Shown here piece after piece: positions 1 to 6,371 of a DNA stretch of 8,343 bases. The DNA is taken from positions 1 through 8,343 of the forward strand of contig CAMTBF010000133.1 in assembly GCA_947068385.1 (NCBI GenBank), given 5' to 3'. The first letter of the stretch is position 1. Each line of letters starts with the position of its first letter. The position numbers and the translations under genes are program-made. The notes below the pieces were generated by a model. That model was not told where the DNA came from. It did no database searches and was given only the letters and a program-made list of their open reading frames with translations. The DNA is from an uncultured Lachnospiraceae bacterium (GTDB taxonomy: Bacteria; Bacillota; Clostridia; Lachnospirales; Lachnospiraceae).

Positions 1-23
1 TCAGACGTGTGCTCTTCCGATCT
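1..23. other. Illumina adapter remnant at contig end
   Basis: The first 23 bases match the 3' end of the Illumina TruSeq read-2 adapter/primer as I remember it, finishing in GCTCTTCCGATCT, after which genomic sequence starts. It is a library artefact and not biology. Translated on the minus strand it gives the peptide EIGRAHV followed by a stop, which is the typical signature of adapter read into protein predictions. It shows that the window begins at a contig end and that the neighbouring tens of bases come from read ends, where errors are more likely. Confidence 0.97.
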
Positions 24-58
24 CCTCCAGCACCCTGTAAGAAGAATCATCCAGCCTC

Positions 59-343
59 TCATTCAGCCACGCACGCCACTGACACCGGCGTTTCATGCTG
101 TCTGTGAAAAGATCCATCTCCCATTGGGGTCGCCAATACTCTAATCTCATCCACCGTAAAGTGCTTTGATGATACATCGTCAATTCCGGCAACAAAGCCT
201 CCCAAGGCAACCGAAGCAGCCTCCAAAATCGACGTCTTCCCCATTCCGTTGTCGCCTATCAATAAATTGAATCCTGGCTTTAATTTTAGTTCACAGTATG
301 CGTGCCCTTTAAAATTCTCTATAGTGATGTGTTTTAGATACAT
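59..343 (-). CDS. AAA (RecF/SMC-type) ATPase, N-terminal part, broken
   Basis: This is the start of an ATP-binding protein of the AAA_15/AAA_23 type, resembling COG3950-like ATPases. Residues 1-20 (MYLKHITIENFKG) form the usual first strand, and residues 30-38 (GDNGMGKTS) are a complete Walker A motif, with K36 and T37 binding the nucleotide phosphates. The ATG at 341-343 follows an excellent AAGGAGGG ribosome binding site at 350-357. Family members are normally several hundred residues long; here the frame stops at residue 94 (TGA at 59-61), and Walker B and the signature motif are absent. Another frame downstream reads LNERLDDSSYRVLEE and then runs into adapter, which suggests a frameshift near the contig end, by sequencing error or true mutation. 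Related ATPases often occur in defence islands or mobile DNA, but no partner is visible, so its role is open. Confidence 0.75.
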   Translation of the reverse strand: MYLKHITIENFKGHAYCELKLKPGFNLLIGDNGMGKTSILEAASVALGGFVAGIDDVSSKHFTVDEIRVLATPMGDGSFHRQHETPVSVACVAE

Positions 344-459
344 CTGCTGCCCTCCTTAGATTCTTCCGGCATATGTTTCTCATCGCTGATACCTGTCACC
401 AATGTTCCGCCGTCTGCATTTGCACGGAATTCGTACCTTTGTATCAGCTTTTTTGTTGC
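334..459 (-). other. 41-codon open frame without a start, between rlmD and the ATPase
   Basis: On the minus strand, a frame opens after a TAG at 460-462 and closes at TAA 334-336, giving 41 codons. It contains RYEFRANADGG and then TGISDEKHMPEESKEGS, which reads like ordinary protein. There is no plausible start near its beginning (the first ATG is codon 30). Its first codons overlap the end of rlmD in the -1 frame, across a run of six A at that gene's last codons. Its stop overlaps the first codons of the ATPase gene, as in a tightly packed operon. It may be the tail of a truncated gene, a C-terminal extension of RlmD hidden by a frameshift, or chance. I do not recognise the family. Confidence 0.35.
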
Positions 460-1922
460 CTAAGAAGGCACACTGTCTCTATATTCCCGGTCCAGGGAAA
501 CTGATCTACGGCCACCGCCCGCTCCACCGCGTATCCATGCTCCAGGAACACAGCCAGATCCCGCACCAGGCTTGTAGGCTTACAGGATATGTACAGAATC
601 CTATCCACGCCATAGGAAATAATCTTCCCCAGGGCCTTGGGATGGACCCCGTCCCGTGGCGGATCCAGGATGATGAAATCCGGCTTCTCCGGGATCCCGT
701 CCAGCACCTTCAGCACGTCCCCTGCAATGAACTCGCAGTTCGTAAGCCCGTTCATCTCCGCGTTCTTCCGGGCCGCCAGCACGGCCTCCTCCACGATCTC
801 CACGCCGATCACCCTGCCCGCCGCCGCGGCCATCAGCTGCGCAATCGTCCCCGTGCCGCTGTACAGGTCGTACACCACCTTGTCCGGCGTCCCGTCCAAA
901 GAGCCGCTGCCCAAATCTCCGATATAAGACCGGGCCGTCTCGTAGAGCACCTCCGCGCTGTAGGAGTTGGTCTGGAAGAACGAGAAAACGGACACCTTGA
1001 ATCGGAGCCCTAAAAGCTCCTCATAGAAATAGTCCTGTCCGTAGAGGATGTCCGTTCGGTCGCTGCGCACCACGTCCGCCTGGGAGTCGTTGACGATATG
1101 GAGGATTCCCGCGAACCGCCCTTCCAGGCTGCCATTGCGCTCCAGATCCAGCAGCTTTTCCTGAAATCCCTCTATCAGCTGCCGTTCCGCTTCCCCTGGA
1201 GCGCCCGCCGCGGCTTCCTCCGGGGCCCCACAATCCCCCCAGGGATCCTGCGAGGTGGTCACCAGCGCCACCAATATCTCCCCTGTCCGGGCCGCCTTGC
1301 GCACCAGCAGATGCCTCAGATACCCCTCATGGCGCATCCTGTGGAAATAGGTCACCCTATGCGGAGCCGGATGCCCCGCGAAGTACTCCAGCGCCGTCTT
1401 CAATATCAGCCGGAAATCCCTGTCCACGATCCGGCAGTCCTCTACGGTCACCACATCATAGAAGCTGCCTCGCTTGTGCATCCCCAGAGACAGCGGGCCG
1501 TCCTTTTCCTCATCCCCGAAGGAGAACTCCATCTTGTTGCGATACCCATAGGCCACAGGGCTTGCCTTGATGCCCTCCCACTGCCATCCGCTCTCCTGCC
1601 CCTGCAGGCAGGCGTCCAGCAGGCGCTTCACCTGCCCCTCCTTGACCTTAAGCTGCTCCTCATAGGGCAGGGACAGATACGCGCAGCCTCCGCACACGCC
1701 AAAATGGGAACACGGACTGGCTGTCTCCAGAGGCGACTTCTCCATCACCTCCAGCAGACGGCCCTCCGCCTTCCCGTTTCTCGTTTTGCTGACAATGAGC
1801 TTGATCTTCTGGCCGGGCAGGCTGTTCTTTACGGTGACGGGGCCATCTGCCGTCCTGGCGATGCCCTTGCAGGGGAAGTCCACCCGCTCCACCGTGGCTT
1901 CATATACCTGTCCTTTTTTCAT
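444..1922 (-). CDS. rlmD: 23S rRNA (uracil-C5)-methyltransferase, RlmD/RlmCD type
   Basis: A cytoplasmic rRNA-modifying enzyme of 492 residues that transfers a methyl group from S-adenosylmethionine to C5 of uracil in 23S rRNA (U1939 in E. coli numbering; some Firmicute homologues also modify U747). Residues 1-65 form the TRAM RNA-binding domain. Cys71, Cys77, Cys80 and Cys163 are placed to hold the 4Fe-4S cluster. FFQTNSYSAE (315-324), the SAM-binding DLYSGTGT (352-359), DPPRDG (420-425), catalytic Cys447 in ISCKPTSLVRDL and the base Glu482 in GNIETV are all present, so it should be active. The ATG at 1922 lies 4 nt after the stop of the preceding small gene, with a GGGAG-type site inside that gene's end, so the two are probably coupled. 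The C-terminus ends shortly after ETVCLL; the -1 frame stays open beyond it. RlmD and the single-enzyme RlmCD type cannot be told apart here. Confidence 0.95.
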   Translation of the reverse strand: MKKGQVYEATVERVDFPCKGIARTADGPVTVKNSLPGQKIKLIVSKTRNGKAEGRLLEVMEKSPLETASPCSHFGVCGGCAYLSLPYEEQLKVKEGQVKRLLDACLQGQESGWQWEGIKASPVAYGYRNKMEFSFGDEEKDGPLSLGMHKRGSFYDVVTVEDCRIVDRDFRLILKTALEYFAGHPAPHRVTYFHRMRHEGYLRHLLVRKAARTGEILVALVTTSQDPWGDCGAPEEAAAGAPGEAERQLIEGFQEKLLDLERNGSLEGRFAGILHIVNDSQADVVRSDRTDILYGQDYFYEELLGLRFKVSVFSFFQTNSYSAEVLYETARSYIGDLGSGSLDGTPDKVVYDLYSGTGTIAQLMAAAAGRVIGVEIVEEAVLAARKNAEMNGLTNCEFIAGDVLKVLDGIPEKPDFIILDPPRDGVHPKALGKIISYGVDRILYISCKPTSLVRDLAVFLEHGYAVERAVAVDQFPWTGNIETVCLLRQQKS

Positions 1923-1926
1923 CTGC

Positions 1927-2193
1927 TCAGTTCTCTCCCTCGTCTACGAAGAAGTCCTCGTCGTCTTCCGCTTCCTCGTCGTCCTCTTCGTCTTCGAACT
2001 CGTCCTCGAAGTCATCCAGATAGCGGGGATTCAGGTAGCGGTACACCGCGTAGGCGATGCCGGCCACTGCCGCGATGGCGCCCAGCACGGCCAGGACGCA
2101 TATCACCACGTTCCACTCCTTCTTCTCCTCTTCCTTCTTTCCAAGCAGTTCATTCAGCCTGGCGATATCAATCAAATTCTCAAGCCTGTTCAT
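1927..2193 (-). CDS. Small single-pass membrane protein with an acidic tail
   Basis: An 88-residue protein of unknown function. Residues 1-28 are a charged amphipathic segment with KKEEEKKEW just before the membrane. Residues 29-51 form one clear transmembrane helix rich in Ala, Val, Ile and Leu. In residues 60-88, 21 of 29 are Asp or Glu, interspersed with Phe. There is no cleavable signal peptide or lipobox, and the topology is ambiguous because basic residues flank both sides. The ATG at 2191-2193 has a GGAGGT site at 2200-2205; an upstream in-frame ATG at 2271 lacks such a site and was not chosen. The gene has its own promoter candidate (2291-2299) and sits 4 nt before rlmD. The acidic tail could bind cations or basic partners, but this is a guess. 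I recognise no family. Confidence 0.8.
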   Translation of the reverse strand: MNRLENLIDIARLNELLGKKEEEKKEWNVVICVLAVLGAIAAVAGIAYAVYRYLNPRYLDDFEDEFEDEEDDEEAEDDEDFFVDEGEN

Positions 2194-2199
2194 AAGATT

Positions 2200-2225
2200 A
2201 CCTCCGTCTCGGCAGATTGACTGCC
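2200..2225 (-). promoter_or_regulatory. Ribosome binding site with a small hairpin in front
   Basis: The GGAGGT site of the small membrane protein is at 2200-2205. Immediately upstream in the transcript, 2211-2225 reads GGCAG, five loop bases (TCAAT), CTGCC: a perfect 5-bp stem ending five bases from the site. The site itself is not in the stem, so any effect on translation is speculative; the hairpin might simply keep the site open or protect the 5' leader. Confidence 0.4.
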
Positions 2226-2290
2226 CTTTATTTTCTATTGTCCAAAGCCTACAACAGAAACTGCTGCGCATTTTCCATTGCTCAAAACCT

Positions 2291-2299
2291 ATTATATCA
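2291..2299 (-). promoter_or_regulatory. Extended -10 promoter for the small gene and rlmD
   Basis: Read on the minus strand, this is TGA followed by TATAAT: a perfect -10 hexamer with the TGn extension typical of strong Gram-positive promoters. The region around 2314-2324, where a -35 would lie, has no good TTGACA match, which an extended -10 can compensate for. The promoter is close to the pcrA stop, and transcription would start near 2284, giving a leader of about 90 nt before the small gene. Confidence 0.65.
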
Positions 2300-2316
2300 T
2301 ATTCATTGGAAAAATA

Positions 2317-4710
2317 CTATAACCTTTTCAATTTTGCGAAAGAAGCGTACATGATTTTCTGCCCGGCCTTGTCGAACTCTACTGTCACCTTGTAGTCCCT
2401 GGGCTCCCTGTCGATCTTCAGCACACTCCCCTCCCCGTACTTTACATGGGACACCCGGTCCCCCACGCCATAGGAGAGCGCTTCCGGGGCCTGATGAATC
2501 CCCTTGGATATGCCCGCCAGCTGGTTCAGGCTGCCGATTCCCTTTGCGATATAGGGCTTATCCGCCTTGGGCGTGGTCTTGGGACGTATGATGGCCTTGG
2601 GGCGGCCAAAGGCCGTCTGGGAGCCACCGGCGCCTCCCATGCCGCCATTCCCGGCTCCTGTGGCACCGGCGCTCCGCGCCCGCTCCCTGCTCCTCTCCAG
2701 AAAAGCGTCCTCGTCCGGGATCACGAAAGCGTCCGCCTCCTCCTTCTGCTTCTGAATCCAGCGCCTGGGCCCGGCCCCATTGCTGTCCAGAAGCTGCGCC
2801 GGGATCTCCCCCACGAAGCGGCTCACCCCATTGTACTGGGTCTCCCCCCGGACCATGCGCATCCTGGCGCAGGTCAATGTCAGCTCGTCCATGGCCCTGG
2901 TGATGCCCACATAGGCCAGCCGCCGCTCCTCCTCCAGATCCGCAGGGTCTTCGGAATTGATGGTCAGGTACCCCGGGAACAATCCGTCCTCCATCCCCGC
3001 CAGGTACACATCGGGGAATTCCAGCCCCTTGGCGGAGTGCAGGGTCATCAGCAGGACCCTGTCGTCGTCCCCGTCCACATTGTCGATGTCCGCCACCAGG
3101 GCCACCTCCTCCAGGAACTCCGTCAGCGTGGGCTCCTCATGGCTCTCCGTGTAGAGCACCGCCTTTGAGACCAGTTCGTCCACATTGGCTATCCTGTCAT
3201 CGCCGCCCTCGTCGTCGTAGTCCGCAAGATACCCCGCGTAATCGATTCTTTCCACGATGGTCCGTATCAGCTCCGCGATGGTCTTCTCCTCCCGCTCCCT
3301 GCGCAGCCCCTGGATCAGGCTCACGAAGGGGCGTATCTTGGCGGAGGCCTTGCCCAGGCTCATGATCTCGTCCGCCTGCTCCAGGGCCTGGTAGAACCCG
3401 ATGCCGTGGAGCTGGGCGTAGTCCTCCAGCTTCTCTAAGGTAGCGTTGCCGATGCCCCGCCTGGGCACGTTGAGGACGCGCCTGACGGCCACCTCGTCCC
3501 GGCCGCTCTCTATGGTCTTCAGATAGGCCAGGATGTCCTTGATCTCCATTCTGGAATAGAAGTTCGTACCTCCTACCACATTATATGGCACGCCCTCCAT
3601 GATCATGCGCTCCTCCAGGAGACGGGCCTGGGCGTTGGTGCGGTAGAGCACCGCGCAGTCCCTGTACCTGGCGCCCTGCTTTGCCACCCGCCTGGCCACG
3701 TCCTGGGCGATGAACTCCGCCTCCTCGTAAGCCGTATCGAACTGGCGCAGGCGCACCTTGGCCCCGCCTTCCCTGGCAGTCCACAGGGCCTTGGCCTTTC
3801 TGCCCACATTGTTGCCAATCACGGCATTGGCCGCATCCAGGATGGACTGGGTGGAGCGGTAGTTCTGCTCCAGCTTGATGGTCACCGCCTCCGGGAAATG
3901 CTCCTCGAAGTCCAGGATGTTGCGGATGTTGGCCCCCCGGAACTTATAGATGCTCTGGTCGTCGTCCCCCACCACGCACAGGTTCCGGTATTTTTTCGCC
4001 AATGCGCCCACGAGCTCGAACTGCGCCGTGTTGGTGTCCTGATACTCGTCCACCATGATATACTGGAACCGCTCCTGATAGGAGTCCAGCACCTCGGGGC
4101 AGGTCTTGAACAGCTCCACGGTCTTCACGATGATGTCGTCGAAGTCCAGCGCGTTGTTGGCCTGCAGGGTCTCCTGGTACTCCCTGTAGGCCTTTGCATA
4201 GACCTTCTTCATATAATCATAATCCCCGGCGGCCTCCAGCTCGTACTGGCTGACGCTCACCAGCTCGTTCTTGGCGGAGGAGACCGCGCCGAGCAGAGCC
4301 CGCTCCTTGTACATCTTCGGATCCAGCTCCAGCCGCTTGATGACCGCCTTCATCACCGTCTTCTGGTCGTCGCTGTCGTAGATGGTGAAGCTGTTGTCAT
4401 AGCCCAGCCTGTCGATATGGCGGCGCAGGATGCGCACGCAGGCGGAGTGGAAGGTGGAGACCCATATCTGGTCCGCGCCGAAGCCCACCAGCTTGTCCAC
4501 CCTCTCCCGCATCTCCCCCGCCGCCTTGTTGGTAAAGGTGATCGCCAGGATGTTCCAGGGCTTTACGCCCATCTCTTCTATCAGATAGGCGATCCTGTGG
4601 GTCAACACCCTTGTCTTTCCGCTGCCCGCCCCCGCTATCACCAGAAGCGGCCCGTCCACCGTGGACGCCGCCTGCCTCTGCTCCTTGTTCAGTGTATCCA
4701 GTAAACCCAT
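2317..4710 (-). CDS. pcrA: ATP-dependent DNA helicase PcrA (UvrD/Rep family)
   Basis: A 797-residue superfamily 1A 3'-to-5' helicase acting in nucleotide excision repair, replication restart and removal of stalled RNA polymerase or recombinase filaments. All motifs are intact: Q motif (about 7-14), Walker A GAGSGKT (27-33), Ia ITFTNKAAGEM (57-67), II VDEYQDTN (220-227), III VVGDDDQSIYKFRGA (246-260), IV LEQNYRST (280-287), V TLHSAKGLEFPDVYLAGMEDGLFP (556-579) and VI EEERRLAYVGITRA (593-606). A Gly/Ala-rich flexible linker spans about 675-700, followed by a Tudor-like end with YGVGDRVSHVKYGEG (747-761), which in PcrA contacts RNA polymerase. The chosen ATG at 4710 has GGGAG five bases upstream; the in-frame GTG at 4716 overlaps that site and was rejected. 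No promoter is obvious directly upstream, where a terminator and a small open frame lie. Confidence 0.97.
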   Translation of the reverse strand: MGLLDTLNKEQRQAASTVDGPLLVIAGAGSGKTRVLTHRIAYLIEEMGVKPWNILAITFTNKAAGEMRERVDKLVGFGADQIWVSTFHSACVRILRRHIDRLGYDNSFTIYDSDDQKTVMKAVIKRLELDPKMYKERALLGAVSSAKNELVSVSQYELEAAGDYDYMKKVYAKAYREYQETLQANNALDFDDIIVKTVELFKTCPEVLDSYQERFQYIMVDEYQDTNTAQFELVGALAKKYRNLCVVGDDDQSIYKFRGANIRNILDFEEHFPEAVTIKLEQNYRSTQSILDAANAVIGNNVGRKAKALWTAREGGAKVRLRQFDTAYEEAEFIAQDVARRVAKQGARYRDCAVLYRTNAQARLLEERMIMEGVPYNVVGGTNFYSRMEIKDILAYLKTIESGRDEVAVRRVLNVPRRGIGNATLEKLEDYAQLHGIGFYQALEQADEIMSLGKASAKIRPFVSLIQGLRREREEKTIAELIRTIVERIDYAGYLADYDDEGGDDRIANVDELVSKAVLYTESHEEPTLTEFLEEVALVADIDNVDGDDDRVLLMTLHSAKGLEFPDVYLAGMEDGLFPGYLTINSEDPADLEEERRLAYVGITRAMDELTLTCARMRMVRGETQYNGVSRFVGEIPAQLLDSNGAGPRRWIQKQKEEADAFVIPDEDAFLERSRERARSAGATGAGNGGMGGAGGSQTAFGRPKAIIRPKTTPKADKPYIAKGIGSLNQLAGISKGIHQAPEALSYGVGDRVSHVKYGEGSVLKIDREPRDYKVTVEFDKAGQKIMYASFAKLKRL

Positions 4711-4712
4711 TT

Positions 4713-4823
4713 TCACTCCCTCATTTCCATTCCGCGCAGGAATTCCCGATCGGCCATCGCCGCCAGGGCAAAAAGGAACGCCGCTTGTTCAAGGCAGCGT
4801 TCCCGAAATAAGCTTCCGCTCAC
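4713..4823 (-). CDS. Possible 36-residue open frame linking the SPFH gene and pcrA
   Basis: A GTG at 4821-4823, one base after the SPFH stop and with AGGA six bases before it, opens a frame that ends in TGA at 4713-4715, inside the pcrA leader. The predicted peptide contains LFRERCLEQAAFLFALAAM and then ADREFLRGMEMRE, which has a natural-looking composition. Against it, the terminator at 4770-4803 lies inside the frame and would cut most transcripts, and nothing of known function is recognisable. It may be a real coupled small protein or an accident of a terminator-containing spacer. Confidence 0.3.
   Translation of the reverse strand: MSGSLFRERCLEQAAFLFALAAMADREFLRGMEMRE
4770..4803 (-). terminator. 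Rho-independent terminator after the SPFH gene
   Basis: Read on the minus strand: GGAACGCTGC, a 9-base loop, GCGGCGTTCC, then TTTTT. The stem is 10 bp with one T-G wobble. It begins 21 bases after the SPFH stop, where a terminator is expected. Because pcrA starts only 60 bases later without an evident promoter, it could also act as a partial terminator that sets read-through into pcrA. Confidence 0.85.
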
Positions 4824-4824
4824 T

Positions 4825-6174
4825 TTATATCCTGTCATCCTCGTTGAAGACATCTCCGCACTCCGGGCAGAACTTCGGCGGATGCGCAGGGTCTTCAGGC
4901 TCCCATCCGCATTTGTCGCACCGATAGAGAGGCGCGCCCTCCGGCTTCTTCGCGCCGCAGTCGGTACAGAACTTCCCCTGGTTCACCGCCCCGCAGCTGC
5001 AGGTCCAGCCTGCGTCCGAGGGCTTGGGGCTGCCGCATTCCATGCAGAACTTGCCGCGGTTGTCCGTATGGCCGCATTTGCAGGTCCAGCCCGGCACCGG
5101 CGCCCCGCTTCCCCCGCGCCCGGCGGCAGGGTTCGCCGCCTGGCTTCTGGCCGCCTGGTTCTGGGCCGCTCCCATGGCGAACAGGGAATTGGCATCCATG
5201 CCCCCGGCCGCGCTAGCCATGTTCATGCCCGCGAAGGCCATCATGGGCCCGGTGGCCGTGTTGGAAGCCGCCGCCCGCATGGCGTCCGCCTGGGCCCCCA
5301 CCAGCGTGGCAGCGGCCATGTTGGGATTGCGCATCACCGCGCTGCTCTGCAGGTCGCTGATCCGCTTCGCCGTCTCCTCCGGCATGGAGGGCGGGTTCAT
5401 GGTCATGCTCACCACCACGATGCCCCGGGTCTTCTCCCATTTCACCGACAGCTGGGCGTTCACCGCATCCACCAGCTCCATCACATGGCTGGGGATGTCG
5501 GACACCCTGACCCGCAGGCTGCTGATCTTGCCCAAGGCAGGCTGCATGGCGGTCATCAGCTCGGACTTCATCTGGTTTACTATCTCGCTGCGGTTATAGA
5601 CATCGGGCACGTTCCCGCATACATTTGTGTAAAAAAGCAGGGGATCCACGATCCGGAAGGAATAGGAGCCGTTGCACCGGATGGTCACGTCCATGTCCAG
5701 GCCGATGTTGTCGTCTATGTAGCGGAAGGGGATGGGCGTGGCCGTGCCGTAGCGGTTGTCCATGATCTCCTTGGTATTGAAGAAATAGACCCTCTGGTCC
5801 TTGCCCGCGCCTCCGCCGAAGCTGAAGCGCTTGCCGATCGCCTGGAAGGTGCCCTTCAAGTTCTCCCCCAGGTCTCCGTAGAACAGGCTGGGCTCCGTGG
5901 AGTTGTCATAGACGAACTCCCCGGCCTCCGCGCAGAACTCCGCGATGCCGCCCTGCTCCACGATCATCATGCACTGCCCCTCGTTGACGGCGATGATGGA
6001 GCCGTTGGAGATGATGTTGTCCCCTCCCTTGTTGCTGTTCCGGCCTCCGCCCTGGCGCCTCCTGCCCTTGGCCGCCAATATGTCGTTGGAGAGGGAATCG
6101 CAGTAGAAATACTCCCTCCACTGATCCGCCAGCATGGAGCTGACGGCGTCCTTTGCCGCTTTTATCAAACCCAT
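4825..6174 (-). CDS. SPFH/band-7 domain protein with three C-terminal zinc ribbons
   Basis: A 449-residue protein resembling the YdjI-like group of SPFH proteins (often annotated virion core protein or SPFH and zinc-ribbon protein). The conserved start MGLIKAAKDAVSSMLADQWREYF is followed by an SPFH domain over about 55-260, including NGSIIAVNEGQ and the VYFFNT strand near 129-134. Residues 270-350 form an Ala/Met-rich, probably helical or flexible stretch. The end carries three zinc ribbons: Cys365/367/377/380, Cys392/394/403/406 and Cys419/422/436/439; the first two use a CxC knuckle and the third a standard CxxC. There is no signal peptide and no clear transmembrane helix; family members are thought to scaffold membrane patches, sometimes in stress responses. 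The ATG at 6174 has GGAGGA seven bases upstream and a good promoter at 6237-6265. It is divergent from the helix-turn-helix gene. Partner and substrate are unknown. Confidence 0.88.
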   Translation of the reverse strand: MGLIKAAKDAVSSMLADQWREYFYCDSLSNDILAAKGRRRQGGGRNSNKGGDNIISNGSIIAVNEGQCMMIVEQGGIAEFCAEAGEFVYDNSTEPSLFYGDLGENLKGTFQAIGKRFSFGGGAGKDQRVYFFNTKEIMDNRYGTATPIPFRYIDDNIGLDMDVTIRCNGSYSFRIVDPLLFYTNVCGNVPDVYNRSEIVNQMKSELMTAMQPALGKISSLRVRVSDIPSHVMELVDAVNAQLSVKWEKTRGIVVVSMTMNPPSMPEETAKRISDLQSSAVMRNPNMAAATLVGAQADAMRAAASNTATGPMMAFAGMNMASAAGGMDANSLFAMGAAQNQAARSQAANPAAGRGGSGAPVPGWTCKCGHTDNRGKFCMECGSPKPSDAGWTCSCGAVNQGKFCTDCGAKKPEGAPLYRCDKCGWEPEDPAHPPKFCPECGDVFNEDDRI

Positions 6175-6236
6175 TTTCTCATCCTCCGCTTCCATTTTAT
6201 TTTCGCATTGTCCCTCAGGGATCCGATCCTCCTTCC

Positions 6237-6265
6237 ATTCTATCAAATTTTCCCCGTTCCCTCAA
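6237..6265 (-). promoter_or_regulatory. Promoter of the SPFH gene
   Basis: On the minus strand, TTGAGG (6260-6265) is separated by exactly 17 bases from TAGAAT (6237-6242), which is preceded by TG as in an extended -10. This is a good housekeeping-type promoter. Transcription would start near 6230, about 55 bases before the start codon. Confidence 0.7.
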
Positions 6266-6284
6266 CCGCTTTCGAGAAATAATC

Positions 6285-6313
6285 TTTACAAATGGAAGAT
6301 TTTCGAATAAACT
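6285..6313 (+). promoter_or_regulatory. Promoter candidate for the helix-turn-helix gene
   Basis: TTTACA (6285-6290), 17 bases, then TAAACT (6308-6313), giving a start near 6320 and a leader of about 50 bases. An alternative -10 at 6348-6353 (TACAAT) would give a very short leader. Both lie in an AT-rich stretch only a few tens of bases from the divergent SPFH promoter, so one bound regulator could affect both genes. Confidence 0.4.
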
Positions 6314-6371
6314 AAAGGAATATACCTGTCATGCGATACCAATACTATACAATAGAAAGAAGAGATCTGAT

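Noticed and set aside
1..210. 69-residue minus-strand open frame ending in EIGRAHV
   Set aside because: Its last codons are translated adapter. Only its middle may contain shifted ATPase coding sequence.
444..470. Programmed -1 frameshift signal at the end of rlmD
   Set aside because: The run of six A followed by G is in the wrong phase for the standard X XXY YYZ slippery heptamer, and no downstream stem is evident, so programmed shifting is not supported, though an A-run length error or mutation remains possible.
1930..2020. Repetitive CTCGTC/CTTCGTC-like stretch as a tandem repeat
   Set aside because: It is explained by Asp/Glu codons of the acidic tail; there is no regular repeat unit.
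1098..2195. 365-codon plus-strand open frame opposite rlmD and the small gene
   Set aside because: It spans two convincing genes on the other strand and has the composition of an antisense frame.
3898..4704. 268-codon plus-strand open frame opposite pcrA
   Set aside because: The opposite strand carries the intact N-terminal helicase motifs of pcrA; this frame shows only Leu/Val/His-rich noise.
4882..6282. 466-codon plus-strand open frame opposite the SPFH gene
   Set aside because: It is an antisense shadow produced by high-GC codon use; its product is rich in Arg, His, Ala and Gly with no recognisable domain, while the opposite strand encodes a clear SPFH protein.
6153..6371. 73-codon upstream extension of the helix-turn-helix gene
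   Set aside because: It would overlap the SPFH start and its promoter, and the extension (rich in Pro, Phe and Arg) does not resemble the family. The ATG at 6372 fits better.
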